From assembly GCF_018320785.1 (NCBI RefSeq), contig NC_054882.1, positions 23,750,719 through 23,814,718 of the forward strand: a stretch of 64,000 nucleotides of DNA. The letters run 5' to 3'. The notes beneath the pieces were generated by a model. That model saw only the letters and a list, made by a program, of their open reading frames with translations. It had not been told where the DNA came from and did no database searches. The stretch comes from Cheilinus undulatus. Taxonomy: Eukaryota; Chordata; Actinopteri; Labriformes; Labridae. The position numbers and the translations under genes were made by a program. Positions 1-13,060 of this stretch are shown in pieces. Each line of letters begins with the position of its first letter. Positions within the stretch are counted from its first letter, which is position 1.

Positions 1-1140
1 CCTCCGCCAAGGAGGTTATGTGATCGGGTGGGTTTGTTGTTAGTTACTTAGTTTGTCTCTTAGTTTGTATGTTAGTTTGTCTGTCATTTGTTCGTTTTTT
101 AGCAACATAACTCCAAAAGTTATGGACAGATTTTGATGAAATTTTCAGGAAATGTCAGAAATGGCATCAGGAAGAACTGATTAGATTTTGAGAGTGATCC
201 GGATCACCGTCTGGATCCAGGAATTTTTTTAAAGGATTCTTTACTATTAGGAGATAGGGCTAATGGCGGAGGTCTGCGCTGTTACCACTTTGCACCAGGA
301 GATGGTGGGCATGAGTAACTTCAGCAGCATTTTGGGTGTGTTTCTATTCAAACTTTTGGAGTTTATAGAGTTTGAAAGACACATGCCCTTTCGAGGAGAC
401 GAGTCGGAGCGTAACAGAGAAAAAGACACCGAATTGTAGCAAGAATACTCACAATGCTGTGAGGAATAGAGGAATATTCACCCTCTGCCATGACTTCCAG
501 TCATCCAGTGAGACCATGGGTGAGACTGTCAGTGCATCTGTTGGCACCAGCAGGCAATGCTTACACCATAACAGTCCATCTGAAGCAAAGCCAGTGCATT
601 ACATCCCCATGTTTCCACCCCACTGGGGAGGGAGTAATCAGTGAATGCCGTGGGGAGGGGGAGCACATGGGGACGGATCCAGGAAATTTTTAAAGGATTC
701 TTCACTACTGGGAGATAGGGCTAATGGCGGAGGTCTGCGCTCTCCAAGTGCTTTTCTAGTTATCCACGCCGATGAAATCGGCAGGGGGTTATGTAAAGGA
801 TTCCATATCTTTGTTTGTTTGTTTGTTTGTATGTGTATAAGACAACTCAAGAACGGAAAGTTGGATCTTCATCAAACTTTCAGGGAATATTGGGATAGTG
901 ACAGGGAAGAATTGATAAGATTTTGGTGATGATCTGCGCACCCGTGCAGTTTTTCTCGGACTTCAAAATTTTGAACACCATAGCAATCAATGGGAGCGTG
1001 AGTTCCTTGGTGGCGCTGCTTAGGTGTGGGTCTGCCACCTCAGACGGCCATTCTAGTTTCCTCTGTTGTTATGTTTACTGTTAAGGCTTCGTTCTTTCCT
1101 TAGTTACTTTTGGCAAATTAAGAAAGTTTAAGAAAGTATC
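1..1140. repeat. Dispersed repeat with two related blocks
   Basis: Blocks 211-280 and 675-745 are near-identical (ggatccaggaa, then gattctt, then gctaatggcggaggtctgcgct). Each is linked to a TTTG-rich stretch and to text of the type aaagttggatc.tcatcaaactttcagg. This resembles a repeat class common in fish and molluscs. The segment 281-660 between the blocks looks like an insertion or an unrelated spacer. No coding capacity seen. Confidence 0.55.
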
Positions 1141-1143
1141 AAT

Positions 1144-4100
1144 CTAAACTTTGTTATAAATTACTGGTTGGGCATATAGTCTTCTATAATATGTTTCAAA
1201 ACCTTTCTGAATATCTGCCTGCTTAAATACCACCAGCTTAGTATGGGGATCTCTTATTTTGTATACACAACTGTTTGCCTGTTGTTTTTTAAATTTGGAG
1301 GCTAAAAACTTTGCTGATTTACCCCCAGCTTCATAATACCTTTGTTGCAGAAACATTCTTTTCTTTTTTATTTTTTGTCCCTGAATCTCATTTATCTCTC
1401 CCTTTATCCTGACTAACTCTTGAATTAACCTCTCCATACTATCCTAACGCTTTCTTTCCAAATCCTTTACATCCGAATACAGACCCTAAAGTTTCTCCTG
1501 TTTTATCTTATTTAAGTACACAGTCTTGGCAATTATCTTTCTCCTCAATACTGCTTTACAAGCATCCCACAGGACTGACGGAGACAACTCACCATTATCC
1601 TTATCTGTAATGATCTGATAGATCCCTTGCACCTATGTTACAATTTTCTCACCTGTATCAGTCTGTATTATACATCAGAAAGTAATCAGTCCTAGAATTA
1701 ATTTAATGTGGTACTGAATAGAAGGTATAATCTTAACATGTGGGGTTAAGGTCTTTCCAAACATCTATAATGCCCAGTTCTGACATCATCTCTGAAAATG
1801 TTAGGCTTATTGTATTTTTCTGTTGCCCTCCTACAGAGGTGTCCAGGTGTGGTATTAATCTTAGATTTAAATTTCCTCCACCTATCAGAACACCTTCTAC
1901 CTCTGAGGTCATTACGTCAAACATCTGTCTATAAAATGTCCAGTTTGAACCCAGGTGTGCATAAATATTAAGAAAAGTAAACATCTCTCCCTCTAACCTC
2001 CCTTTTATCAATATGAATCTGCCCTCATTGTCTTTAATTTCTGATATTTTCTCAAAAGAAATTTTCCCTGATATTAGTATAGCCACTCCTTTTCTGTGTC
2101 CCTTTTGTAAGAAGAGAAAACTTGATTAAACCCACATCCTTTAAGCTTTTCATGTTCATGCTGTGTGTACTCCATTAATATTATAGGAGACTGTCTTAGT
2201 TAGACCCTAATTTGTTATCATTCAATCTATATGGATTATCTTCTGTCTTTTCAATCTCCTCTTTCCATAGATACCCTTTCTGCTTCTAGAACAATAAATA
2301 ACATTTAACGTCTTAATTCTACAGTTAAAAGTAAAGAATCTAAAACAACACGAGAACTTCCTTAGGTGAGGTTAGTTTTACAACCCTGTTTGAGCCCTGG
2401 TGTCTAGCTGGCTCAGAAGGACAGCCTTTGAATCCCTAGGTCAGAATGCCCTCTTTGCTGTTAGTCTGGTCCATATGTCCTTAACAGCACTCTAACTAAA
2501 AGTGTCCCCAACTTGTAGATCAAACTCTTAATGCTTACTGACAAAATAATCAATCAAGTGTACATATTTACTGGCTCAGTCCTGCCTCCCGTCTCATTTA
2601 ATCCTGCGTGCGCCTGAATGCCGGCAGCTTCTGGTTGTATCCAGAGCTTGTCTCCTGAGTATGTTGTCCATTCTTTGCTCGTTTAGTCTGCCAGGATAAA
2701 CGTCTGATCTGCTCCACCTTGTTCTCCGCCAGTTTGACCACTGTCACCTGTAAGCCCCTTGCTACCATGTCCTTAGTCACCTCCTCTGCTGTGTTGTAGG
2801 TGCAGGTTTTTCCCTCATAAAACACTCACAGTTTCGCTGGATAAGGTGTCTGGAAGCAGAGTTTGTTTTCTTTAAGAGCCTTTTTCGCCTTGGCATAGTC
2901 TTTCGTTTTCTTAAATCTTTTCTCCGTTGCTTGATCGTGATCCAAAAAGACGCCTCTCATACTGGAAGCCCTTCTTCTGCCACGCTGTCTTGATAAGATC
3001 CTCTGTATTTCTGAAGCTTGATAGTTTAATCACAATAGATCTTGGTGGTAACCTGACACGCCAGATGGATTTGTTTTACACATCCATCTAGTAAACATCC
3101 TATAGACAGTGCTTGGGAAAGGGCAGAGCCTTTGAAAAAAAACTCAAAGGGTGATTGGATGAACGTTCTGTCTCTCACATCTTTCAATCAGTCAGTCAGA
3201 GCAACAAAACACTTGACATAGCCGCTACTGAGTAGCGCCCCTACTGAGGACCGAACTCCATAAAGAACTCCATAACGCGAACCATGGCGACTGGCGATAT
3301 GGACTGTAGACTGTCGCTGATTGGTCCTGTCACTTTCTAACCAGGCCCAGACTGTTCAGACTTTGCAAAATGGATTCGGCAGTGAGAAACACGGAGACGG
3401 CGTATTCATCTGTTTTGCAAGGTTATCTTGGTGGTAAGTCTTTGGGGGGTAAGAGGCCAGTGCTCGGTAGGCTTTTTCAATGCTGAGCTCAAGGGTTGGA
3501 GAAAGTTCTAATTTTTCTCTCAACAGAGCTTTAACAAATGCAATCATTGATGGTGAATTCTTTTCCCTGCACCTTCTTTCACTTCATAAATCTTAATATT
3601 CTCCTGTCACAAGCATCCTTCTTGGTCCATTCGTCTTGACTCAAGCTATTGCTGTAGATTCAAGAGCTCAAGTCTTACTATCTGTTCCTCTGACTCCATG
3701 ATCTGCTTTTCCGCGTCATCTATCCTGCTATTTGCTTTGAGTATTTCCTCTTGTATTTCTCTCAGTTGCGCTGAGTTTTCGTGGCGAAAGTCTCTCATCT
3801 CTTTCAGAATGGTGTTCAGGTCTGCCATGCTTTGAATGGTTAAATGTGTATCCTGCTCAGTTTGTCAGCTCTAGGTCACCTCTTGTGTTAGCATAGGCTT
3901 CATGATATCACCTGTTAGCTTAGCCGTCTTGTGCTCTGATGTAGTTAGCACAACTGCTCGCTTAGCTTGTGCGCTACTTTCTTGAAAGAAAACTCCTCTT
4001 CTTTTGACGCTTTCCTTCGTCCCTCTGGCCATAATGAAATGCCCGGTCGTGTGTAGGTTTACGTTACACTTAAATTTCTTTATCTCTCGACTGTTTTTGG

Positions 4101-4190
4101 GGCTTGCTTCGGGGAGCTGACTTTTTAAGCTGCTGCCATGATGGAGGCATACCAGAAGTCTGTTTCTTTCTCTCTTAAGTGTCATTTTAC
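1144..4190 (-). mobile_element. L1-type non-LTR retrotransposon, decayed, RT region missing
   Basis: Read on minus from 4190: an ORF1-like part begins MARGTKES (about 4032), continues MADLNTILKEMRDF with a coiled coil of LREIQEEILKANSRI type (3828-3646), then the RNA-binding domain (NSPSMIAFVKALLREKLELS at 3560-3430, broken by an inserted element), ending VFYEGKTCTYNTAEE and QIRRLSW near 2690. ORF2 follows, with an APE-type endonuclease fragment (LISGKISFEKISEIKDNEG, FLNIYAHLGSNWTFYRQ, 2086-1733) and the linker KKKRMFLQQRYYEAGGKSAK (1437-1144). Stop codons and frameshifts interrupt all parts. The reverse transcriptase and 3' end are absent. Confidence 0.8.
3049..3425 (-). mobile_element. Small non-autonomous DNA transposon inside the L1, 9-bp target duplication
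   Basis: The sequence begins taacctgacacgccagatgg and ends caggttaa-like (gcaaggtta on the other end), and is flanked by tcttggtgg on both sides (3040-3048 and 3426-3434). It interrupts L1 ORF1. It shares tcaaagg..gattggatgaacgttctgtct and gctgattggtcctgtcac with the copy at 43773-44298 in reverse orientation. Confidence 0.75.
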
Positions 4191-4259
4191 CTTATATCTG
4201 CACTGTAATTGAGTGTAGTGGGTTTTATTACCTTGTTGGCAACAAAAAATAAACCTAAA

Positions 4260-6290
4260 GGTTCAAATAAAGTGACTTGTGTGTGATGCTGGTGCTTTTA
4301 TAGTATCATCAAAGTGTTATTACAAGATAGAGAAGTTAAGCAATAACAATTTTTGAACCATGCATGACCTAACTATTCAGAAAATCCTTCTGAAACACAC
4401 AGCTATATAATGTCATTTAAAAAGTGTTGTTCCAATTTCAAAGTTAGCAGTGAGATTACTTTTTTTTCTTCACTGAAGCTCAACAAATGAAGAGAATTTT
4501 TCATTTCCTTGGATCAAGGGCTTTGCTTGAGCCTGATCTCAGATAAGATTTTTTTTTTGTTTAAATCACGCTTATTGTGGTTTTATATGTAATGTTTTTT
4601 TTCTTTAGGGATGGAACTGGGGGGCTTTTGGGTTCACACTTTTTAAATCAAACTCACATAAAAATATTCAGACTTTAAAAATTAGATTAGACTTTCTGAT
4701 TTCTAGTTTAAATCCAGCTGAGTAAAAGTGTGATTGAACTTTAAAACACTTTGCCCAAACTTTCTGATTCATGGTATTGTGGGAAAAATACTGCAGCTAT
4801 AAAAGAAACAAAATGTGCTTTGTGCTTTATGTTCTGGCAGTGAAAGTTCAGGGTTTATATGGAATAAAGCTGCTGGTGTAGCGGGGTGTATGTAGGAATA
4901 AAAAAAATTAAATAAGACTTGAATGAATAGGTCAACAGCTTAGCTCTATGAATTTCTTTAAGGGTGACATTTAGTGTCACCTGATATTCACTCTGTGCTT
5001 TGCACACAATAAAACATAAATGTAAATCCATTCAGAGACCTGAAGGCTGCACACATCCTGACCTTTCCTTTCCTTTCCCTCTGCTTAATTTAGTGTAAGC
5101 AATAATGTAATGTATGAGAATGAGTGTGTTTAGTGAGAATAAGGACACAGTGGTGGATAATGACAGTGAGACAAAGACACCGAAGGCACTTAACCTTTGG
5201 GATGTCACTGAAAGGAGGAAACGTCACCTTGTCTTAATCTGCCGTTGACCTAAAACACACAGCGGATGAATGGCTTTCACATAACACAACATTCAGTCCA
5301 GTGGCAGCTGCTTCAAGGTTTTTATTTGTGGACACATGTTTCACAGAGAACAATGAGGTATAACTCAGGACATTGAAGGTGTTCTTAGCCTCATCTTATC
5401 TCTGGGGGGCATGCAGAGTACAGCACAGCTCAGCGTTAACTCTGGACTCGTTGAGTGCCGACCTGCAGGCCCTGTTGGTTAAATAGCCTGTGGTCATAAA
5501 GCAGGAACGTAGAGAAGCACCATTGTTTATCACAGGCTATTCACTGAAGAGTCGTGTGACGGGCCAAGAAAAAACTGAGGAGCATGGCCCACTTGATTCC
5601 TCTTGAGTTGGACATAATGGCAGCGTGGATGGAGGGCTTTGAAAAGAAAGTTCAAAGGCTGCCTTACTGCCTGTTAGCATATAAAGTGATTCAAAATGGG
5701 TTTGAAATAGGATTTACTATGTCTTAGATGTCACAGTGGGACAGGAAACACTATCAGAGAGGACAGGTAATGAGTTTTTTACAGTGGATAATACACCAAT
5801 CACTTATGTTACACCTGCTTGACTCCTTAAAATTGGGGTTAACTGAGCTGTTCTGGGGGGGGGGGGGGTCTGCATAGGTGAAAATCATTTCATGTTCCTT
5901 GTTAAGCAATTAAATGTAAAACAAAAACATTACATTCGAAACAGCCTTTGCACCTTGTGCACTAACTTGATTTTACACACAGTATTGAATCTTTTTATGG
6001 GAGTTCAGCATGATCAGAGGTTCAAAATGACATTATATTTAACTGATACATGAAAAGGAGAAACTGTAGTAGACCACAAATGAAGCCAGAGAGGTAAATA
6101 AACGACAAGAATCCTCCACACAGTAAATGTTTCACCGTAGGGGTTGGTTTCTTTTATCTAGCAGGCTACAGTGCTTGTGTATTTTATTTCCTTTTGCTTT
6201 GTTGAATTTTACTGATTTGTTTTGCTCAACTGCCTCAATTTGAACATTGTCCAAAAACATACTAACATGTTTTAACTCCAACATCTACAT
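4260..6290. other. Gene-free AT-rich stretch
   Basis: No coding region, clear repeat family or RNA gene recognised. There is a short (CTTTC) run near 5063 and a G-run at 5856-5868. Confidence 0.5.

Positions 6291-6293
<3 letters not shown>

Positions 6294-6322
<29 letters not shown>
6294..6322. repeat. Poly(A) run, 29 bp
   Basis: Uninterrupted A tract; it may be the tail of an old retrotransposed copy but nothing recognisable precedes it. Confidence 0.8.
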
Positions 6323-6324
<2 letters not shown>

Positions 6325-6821
6325 AAAACTAAGACTACATTTTACTGGGTTTTATTCTAGAAATCCTGTCTTTCCTATGAGTCTAGAAGGGTCTCATTGC
6401 TGTCATTTCAATGCCCCTGCCCTTAAAGTTTCCATGCCCTGGACACTGAATTATGAAGCTTTGATGTTGCCCCAAGTTTAAAAAAACGTCACTTATCACT
6501 GTTTAATGTATGCATGTGTTAACCTGACTTCTTCAACAGGCATGGAGTAACTTTAAGGACAGCTCAACAGTCACAGAGTCACTCTGATGACCCCTCAACA
6601 GATCTCTATCATCTTAAGACTATCTCTCCACCCAGTACAGAACATGTACGGGGATATTTTGTCCCTGCTCATCAGGGTCTGTGGATACAACTTTAAGTAA
6701 CACCGGCTTCCCAGTCACCACCACAGCTAATCTATAGCACCTGTGCCGGCGTTACTGGGGTACTGGGGTAAAGGGATAGTCTCCTCACTCAGAAAACCAG
6801 GGTTACATCTTAAACCCACAT

Positions 6822-7460
6822 AACTCTGATGACCACTCAACAGTCACTGAGTCACTCTGATGACTACTAAACAGTACCTGAGTTACTCTGATGACTACTA
6901 AACAGTACCTGAGTTACTCTGATGACTACTAAACAGTACCTGAGTCACTCTGATGACTACTAAACAGTACCTGAGTTACTCTGATGACTACTATTCAGTA
7001 CCTGAGTTACTCTGATGACTACTAAACAGAACCTGAGTTATTCTGATGACTACTATTTAGTACCTGAGTAACTCTGATGACTACTATTTAGTACCTGAAT
7101 TACTCTGATGACTACTATTTAGTACCTGAGTTACTCTGATGACTACTATTTAGTACCTGAGTTACTCTGATGACTACTAAACAGTACCTGAGTTACTCTG
7201 ATGACTACTAAACAGTACCTGAGTAACTCTGATGACTACTAAACAGTACCTGAGTTATTCTGATGACTACTAAACAGTACCTGAGTTACTCTGATGACTA
7301 CTAAACAGTACCTGAGTTACTCTGATGACTACTAAACAGTACCTGAATCACTCTGATGACTACTAAACAGTACCTGAGTTACTCTGATGACTACTAAACA
7401 GTACCTGAGTTACTCTGATGACTACTAAACAGTGCCTGAGTCACTCTGATGACCATTCAA
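6822..7460 (+). repeat. Tandem array, 31-bp unit, first block
   Basis: About twenty copies of the unit actctgatgactactaaa-cagtacctgagtt, most differing at one or two positions. A variant with tatttagtacctg in place of taaacagtacctg is clustered in the middle (7050-7160). A looser ancestral-looking copy with bridging ..gatgaccactcaacagt.. lies at the left edge and another at 6575-6600. The unit is not a multiple of 3 and no protein is encoded. Confidence 0.95.
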
Positions 7461-7479
7461 TTGTCGCTCCTGTAACTTT

Positions 7480-7846
7480 GACCTTTTTTGCACTAATACA
7501 CCTTTGTAAGTAACCCAGTTTACTTTATCTACTGAGTTGACAAGAAAAGTGCTTAACAAGCTGAAGTCCATTAACCATTTATCATGTTTTTACCATTTTT
7601 GCCACATCTTAACTCCTTTCAACTTTGTTCCATTTGTCTTTGCCAATAAAAAACTGTTTTTGCATTTTTAACCCATTTTCACCACCTTTTCTGCTGTTAT
7701 TGCCATTAATGACCCATGTTTCCCCCTGTTAACCAATTCTCGTCCCTTTTTGCCACTTTCATGCTTTTTTTGCCTTTGTTTATCCATTTTCCCACTTTTA
7801 TCAATTTTTCACCGAGTAAAACGCATTTTTGCCACTAAATACTTTA
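7480..7846 (+). repeat. Low-complexity spacer between the two array blocks
   Basis: Degenerate repeats of the kind cccatttttgccactttt, similar to the stretch after the second block (8160-8470). Confidence 0.7.
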
Positions 7847-8150
7847 GTTACTCTGATGACTACTATTTAGTACCTGAGTTACTCTGATGACTACTAAACA
7901 GTACCTGAATTACTCTGATGACTACTATTTAGTACCTGAGTTACTCTGATGACTACTAAATAGTACCTGAGTTACTCTGATGACTACTAAACAGTACCTG
8001 CCACTCTGATGACTACTAAACAGTACCTGAGTTGCTCTGATGGCTACTAAACAGTACCTGAGTTACTCTGATGACTACTAAACAGTACCTGAGTCACTGA
8101 TGAGTACTAAACAGTACCTGAGTCACTCTGATGACTACTAAACAGTACCT
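7847..8150 (+). repeat. Tandem array, 31-bp unit, second block
   Basis: About ten more copies of the same unit as the first block, including some shortened ones (cctgccactctg; gagtcactgatgagt). Both edges carry taaatacttta. Confidence 0.93.
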
Positions 8151-8159
8151 AAATACTTT

Positions 8160-8480
8160 ATTGAACACTTCCCATCACTTTTTCTGCCATTTTGCCACTG
8201 TTAGCCCATTTTTCCCCATTTTCCACCCACTGTTGCCTTTAATAATCTGCAGCTTTTAACCCCTTTTTTGAGCCAATGTTGCTCATTGTAACCATATTTC
8301 ACTCTTTGATATGCTAATTTTTGCAACTGATGATCCCCTTTCAACTTTTTTTCTTCCTGTTTTTACAATTTGGCAATTGTTTTTTGCAACTTTTGGCCTA
8401 GTTTTTGCTTCTGTTGACCCATTTTTGACACTTTTAGCCCATTTAGTTCTATTTTAATAAAAGGGGTTAAAAAGGGATCT
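8160..8480 (+). repeat. T-rich degenerate repeat after the array
   Basis: Repeats the theme ttttgccactgttagcccatttttccc; it is the same sort as 7480-7846, so array and spacer together seem to form a higher-order duplication. Confidence 0.6.
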
Positions 8481-8489
8481 TTTTTTTTA

Positions 8490-10350
8490 AACAATGGCAA
8501 TAATAAATAAAGAAATGAATTGTTGTGGTTGTTACTTAGGTAAGAAAACAGAAAATCTCATACTGAATATCACAGCTTAAATTGACAATGGATCATGACT
8601 TTGCTGACGTCCATGGGCCCCTCATTTGGTTGGGACCCAAAAGCCCCCCTTATGAGCAGCCTTGACTACAACTAGAGAAGTTACAAATAATTCTGGCTTT
8701 GAAATCTGGTGGAAATATTCAAGACAAGGTAAGTACTAGAGTAAAAAAGACAACAAAGGACTAAGTCTTTTTAAAATTAATTTCTACAGTTATAATGAAA
8801 ATGCTCCATATTGTTCCCTTTAATTTGCTATTTTGTGCCAGATCAAATAAAAAATCAGATCAAATAAAAAAAAAAAAACACTGATTCCCATCCCTTCATG
8901 AACTTATTTTGTGTTTGAGTAAAGATTGAACCAAAGTTTGGGATAATGTTATGTGACAGATATGACTGGTGAAAATAAGAGTTAATCTGAGAGAGGGTGA
9001 TATATGAAGGGAAATGTCAAATGATGATGTGAGGGGGGGATACTTAATCATGATGGACAAATATGATGCTTGTTGGGCATCCTCTGATCAGTTCTGGTTT
9101 TTAGCTGAAACCTCGGAAGAAGAGGATGTCTGGGTCCTGGGGAGGAGAAGAACAGCGAGGATGGAGATGTGGTGACGTTTTTGGAGATACAGATGAAGTG
9201 AAATGACGGCATGCAAGGAAAAATGACTCCATTACCCATGGGCTGCATGCTACCAGATATCAGGCAGCATGCAGAGGAGATGGAAAAGAAAGAAAAGTCA
9301 TGATAAAAAGAAAATTATTAATGTCTGAAGGCCCAGAGACGACGGTCTGATGACAAGACACGTAAAGAATCAACGTTTTCATCCGAGCGCAACCCAGTGA
9401 CAGACAGGAGAGCATGCTGGGAATGAGAAAAGGCTGCACAGGTACAAAAGAAAAACAATTTGCTATCAGTCACATCAATACATTTTCACAGTAAAGGACA
9501 ATAGACGGTCTTAGACAAACAGCATAATGTGGAAAATTGCAGTTATGGATTGACAGGAGACAGTGACAAAGGTAGAGAACAAATACAGTATGTTTTCAGT
9601 GAAGACTAACCATAATAACACCTTATCATTATTAACTGAGTATATAACCTTGGCTTTACAGACAAAGCTCTATTCAGTAATGTTCGAGAGCGTTTCACTG
9701 ATTTCTGCAGGGTTTTGTTGAGACCTTAATGGTCATTTTTTTAAGCATTTGATGCATAAATCACAATTGCAGAAAGCTACAAGAAAGCAATATCAAGATG
9801 AGGATCAATAAACAGGATTTGGTCAAATTTAGAGGCATATTTCAGAGATGTGTAATGTACAGGGTAAAAGAAGAAACTGGGAAAAATAACACTGCATAGA
9901 AGCAGGATATCTTACATCAAACCTTATGTAAATAATGTTGAATTAAGGTTATTAGCATCAGGAAATATTTTGTAAAAGGGAACACGATGCAACTCTAATT
10001 TCTTGAGCTATGACAGTGCTAAAGTTTAAATTTTGATGTATCTGGCAAAAAAAAAAATCAGACAATATTAATATATGTTTTAAAATCATAGCAATGAAAA
10101 TAGAAGACAATATTATGTGAACAATGTTGAAATGGCGCATACAATATATAGTGCCATGAAACTATGTACCTCCCACCTGATTCATTTTTTAATAATTTGT
10201 CACACTTAAATGTTCCAGATTTTCAAACTAATTTTAATATTAGACAAAGATGACCTGTGTAAATACAAAATGCCGTTTTTAAATTATTTCATGTAAGGGG
10301 AAAAAAGCCATCCTAACCTACCTGGCACTATGTGAAAAAGAAATTTTCCC
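8490..10350. other. Gene-free stretch
   Basis: No supported gene or recognised repeat. Short ORFs lack family features and codon signal. Confidence 0.5.
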
Positions 10351-10359
10351 CTAAACCTA

Positions 10360-11130
10360 ACCCACATTGCTGTGGTGGAATTTTGGTCCACTCTTCTTTG
10401 CAGAATTGTTTTATTTCAGCCACACTGGACACAGCATCTCAAGCAGATTAAAGTCCAGACTTTGACTTGGCCTCTCCAAAATCTTCATTTTGTTTTCTAT
10501 AAGCCAGTCAGAGGTGGACTTGCTGGTGTGTTGTGGATCATTGTCCTGTTCCATAACCCAAGTGTGTTTGAGCTTGAGGTCACAAACCGATGGCTGGACA
10601 TTCACCTTCATGATTTTCTAGTAGAGAGCAGAATTTATGGCACAAGATGTAACATAACGCACATCTTCCAAAAAGTACTGCTTTTATTTTGTCAGTCCAC
10701 AGAATGTTTTCCCAAAAGTTTTGAGGATCATCAAGATGTTGTTGTCAAATGTGAGCCTTTGTGGGGATTTTTGAGGTTGTTTTGGCCATGGATGTAGTTT
10801 TTGCCCAGTCTCTTTCTTACTGTAGAAACATGAACACTGACCTTAACTGAGTTAAATGAGGCCTGCAGGTCTTTAGATGTTGTTCTGGGTTCTTTTGTGA
10901 CCTCCTGGATGTCGTTGATGTGCTCTTGGAGTAACTTTGATAGGCTGGCCAGTCCTGGGAAAGTTCACCACTGTTCCAAGTTTTCTCCATTTGTGGATGA
11001 TGACTCTTACCATGGTTTGCTAGAGTCCCAAAGCCTTAGAAATGGTTTTGTAACCATTTTCAGTCTGATAGATGTCAGTGACTTTGTTTCTCATGTTCTT
11101 AAATTTCTTTAGCTGTTGTATGAGGTGTTG
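10360..11130 (-). mobile_element. Tc1-type transposase relic
   Basis: On minus, from about 11110 down: NGYKTISKAL, then a helix-turn-helix style IIHKWRKLGTVVNFPRTG, later KLKHTWVMEQDNDPQHTSK and ERPSQSLDFNLLEML. These correspond to the paired-domain part and the catalytic QDNDPKHTSK and [13 protein letters not shown] blocks of Tc1. Stops and frameshifts, plus loss of the middle (WSDET region), show it is dead. Confidence 0.85.
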
Positions 11131-11289
11131 CTTTTTGCCTACTTCACTTTGTCTGACAGGTTTTATTTAAGGAGTTTCTTGGTTCAGCAGATCTGGCAGT
11201 AACCAGGCCTGGGTGGGGCTTAGCTCTGTGACCGTAGCTCTCCAAAACATGTGGTGAGTCACATGTCGCATGTCCATTTATTTTATATT

Positions 11290-11967
11290 TCAGGCACATT
11301 TTAAATTCAAGAAGAATGTTATTTCTTCTCGTAATGTGTAATCCTCTGCGTCTGGAGTGCCAGCGGCCACGCTCCGCTGTTCATACAGACGGGGCAGGCT
11401 CAGGGCATACACAGTACAGGTGGACGTTATGTTTAAGAGGAGCGCTGCTGTAATCCAACATTTTTTAAAAAGGCACATAGGCTAGACGATGTGAAATGCT
11501 GCTAGCTTACATCTCCATTCTCCTCATTCTCTTCAGTTGTGCACGGATGGTAACCATGAGTGAACTGTCAGTAGAGGACAGAGCGCTCAGTCTTCGCTAA
11601 CTTCTGATTAAAGATTAACGTTTAAAACGATGCATTTTCCCTTCACAAATATCCTAGCTGCTGTTGTGTGGTAAACAAGCTAATACATGTGTGAATGTAG
11701 CATACAAGTCCGATATAACACAGACAGACAGCAGTTCTTAACAGTGATTGGCTAATAGCTTTGTTAGACATTAATTGAGAGCTTTTTAGGCTGTTTTGAT
11801 TTTGTATTTCAAGTACATTCACTTACTAAGCATATATTTTGGTTATATGTTGCTTTTAGAGATGTAAGAAACATTTTATATATTGTGCTACAGGTTTTTT
11901 GTTCTGTGCTACAAGATTGTCAACCTCTGTAGCACCAGAGCAAAAAAAAAGTTAACATACAGCCCTG
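11290..11967 (-). mobile_element. hAT-type element, truncated, inverted relative of the copy at 34282-36090
   Basis: The segment ends tacagccctg at 11967 and contains, in reverse, the same blocks as 34282-36090: the stretch with gctacagg.tttttgttctg.gctacaaga and the stretch ggggcaggctcagggc with aggagcgctgctgtaat. The left terminus is not recognisable. Confidence 0.7.
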
Positions 11968-12880
11968 AAGGTTCTGGAAATATTCACCTTACTATTTTGC
12001 CACACATACAAATGTAGAAAAGCAGAATCTAAGCAAAATATTCACTGATTTTTTCTACAACCTTGCTATGCAGTATCCTTTCAGATCGACTACCTTTAGA
12101 ATAGAAACATTTACTGACAGGTTCAAATTTGTTTGAATACAGAAAAAAAAGTATGTAGTGATTCAAATCACGATACATCATTTTCAACATTACACAAAAT
12201 CTCAGCATGGATTTGTATTCAGTGTAAAACAGTGGAGTGAACCATTCAGAGGGACTTACCATGCAGCCTAACTTTACACTGAAGAGAGTCCAAAATGGAC
12301 TAAAAAGTCTGCATGAATTACTTTTATTTGAACAGCCCATCTATGATACAATCCAAATGTGTTTTTATTCTGTTTTTGGAGTAGATTTCTCCACTTGCTC
12401 CTCTGCTTGAAAAACTCCAAGGTTTCTTAAAAGTCCTCTTCACTACTACCATCAGTTTTCACCTCAGGATCTCTGTGAAGGGCTAAGTCTTTGTGAATAA
12501 CTTTAATTTTTACAAGGATCTGGTCTTAACTTTAAGGGGAATTCTTAAAACATTTTTCTTAGACTTTGTTATGAGGATCGACTCTTGTGAAAGGTCACAC
12601 ACCTCATTCATTTCATTAAGAGGGCTTCCTTTGATCAGAATAAAACATATTTAGACAAATCTGAGAAATGTGTAAAGAAAACCATAACTCTATTTGCTGA
12701 CCAATGATTTACAGTTGTTAAATCTTCACTTATTTTGGATTTAATGTTTGTGCGAAAATGTAGATTTCCTCAAACACAATCATATGTCAAAGACAATTCA
12801 GGACATTGATTTTTGACCACTTCTCTTCAGTATGTGATCCTTTAAATTATGATCTTTTTTGTTTAAAATACATTTTTTAG
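11968..12880. other. Gene-free stretch
   Basis: AT-rich sequence; nothing recognised. Confidence 0.45.
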
Positions 12881-12889
12881 GATTATTTT

Positions 12890-13060
12890 GGGGGGCTTTT
12901 TGCTTTTACTCTGACAGGACAGCTGAAGAGAGACAGGAAACATAAAGAGAGAGAGTGAGAGAGAAAGAGAGAGAGAGAGGGACTACATGTACATAACAGT
13001 ATAGTCTGTATATTTTGGGGCCTGCTCTACCCACTGAATTACAGTGGTGCCCATTATTCT
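12890..13060 (-). mobile_element. Probable SINE relic
   Basis: Read on minus it has the layout of the SINE copies elsewhere in the window: a head ending near 13060, a middle, a GAGA/CTCT-rich part (12940-12980) and a tail near 12890. Similarity is weak and the promoter boxes are degraded. Confidence 0.4.

Noticed and set aside
6822-8150. Array of C/D box snoRNA-like units (CTGATGA ... CTGA)
   Set aside because: The boxes are about 14 nt apart in a 31-bp unit, far too close for a C/D snoRNA, and there is no terminal stem.
6822-8150. CRISPR-like array
   Set aside because: Units are directly adjacent without unique spacers and the genome is eukaryotic.
10372-10797. Plus-strand ORF of 141 codons
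   Set aside because: It is the antisense of the Tc1 transposase relic that reads on minus.
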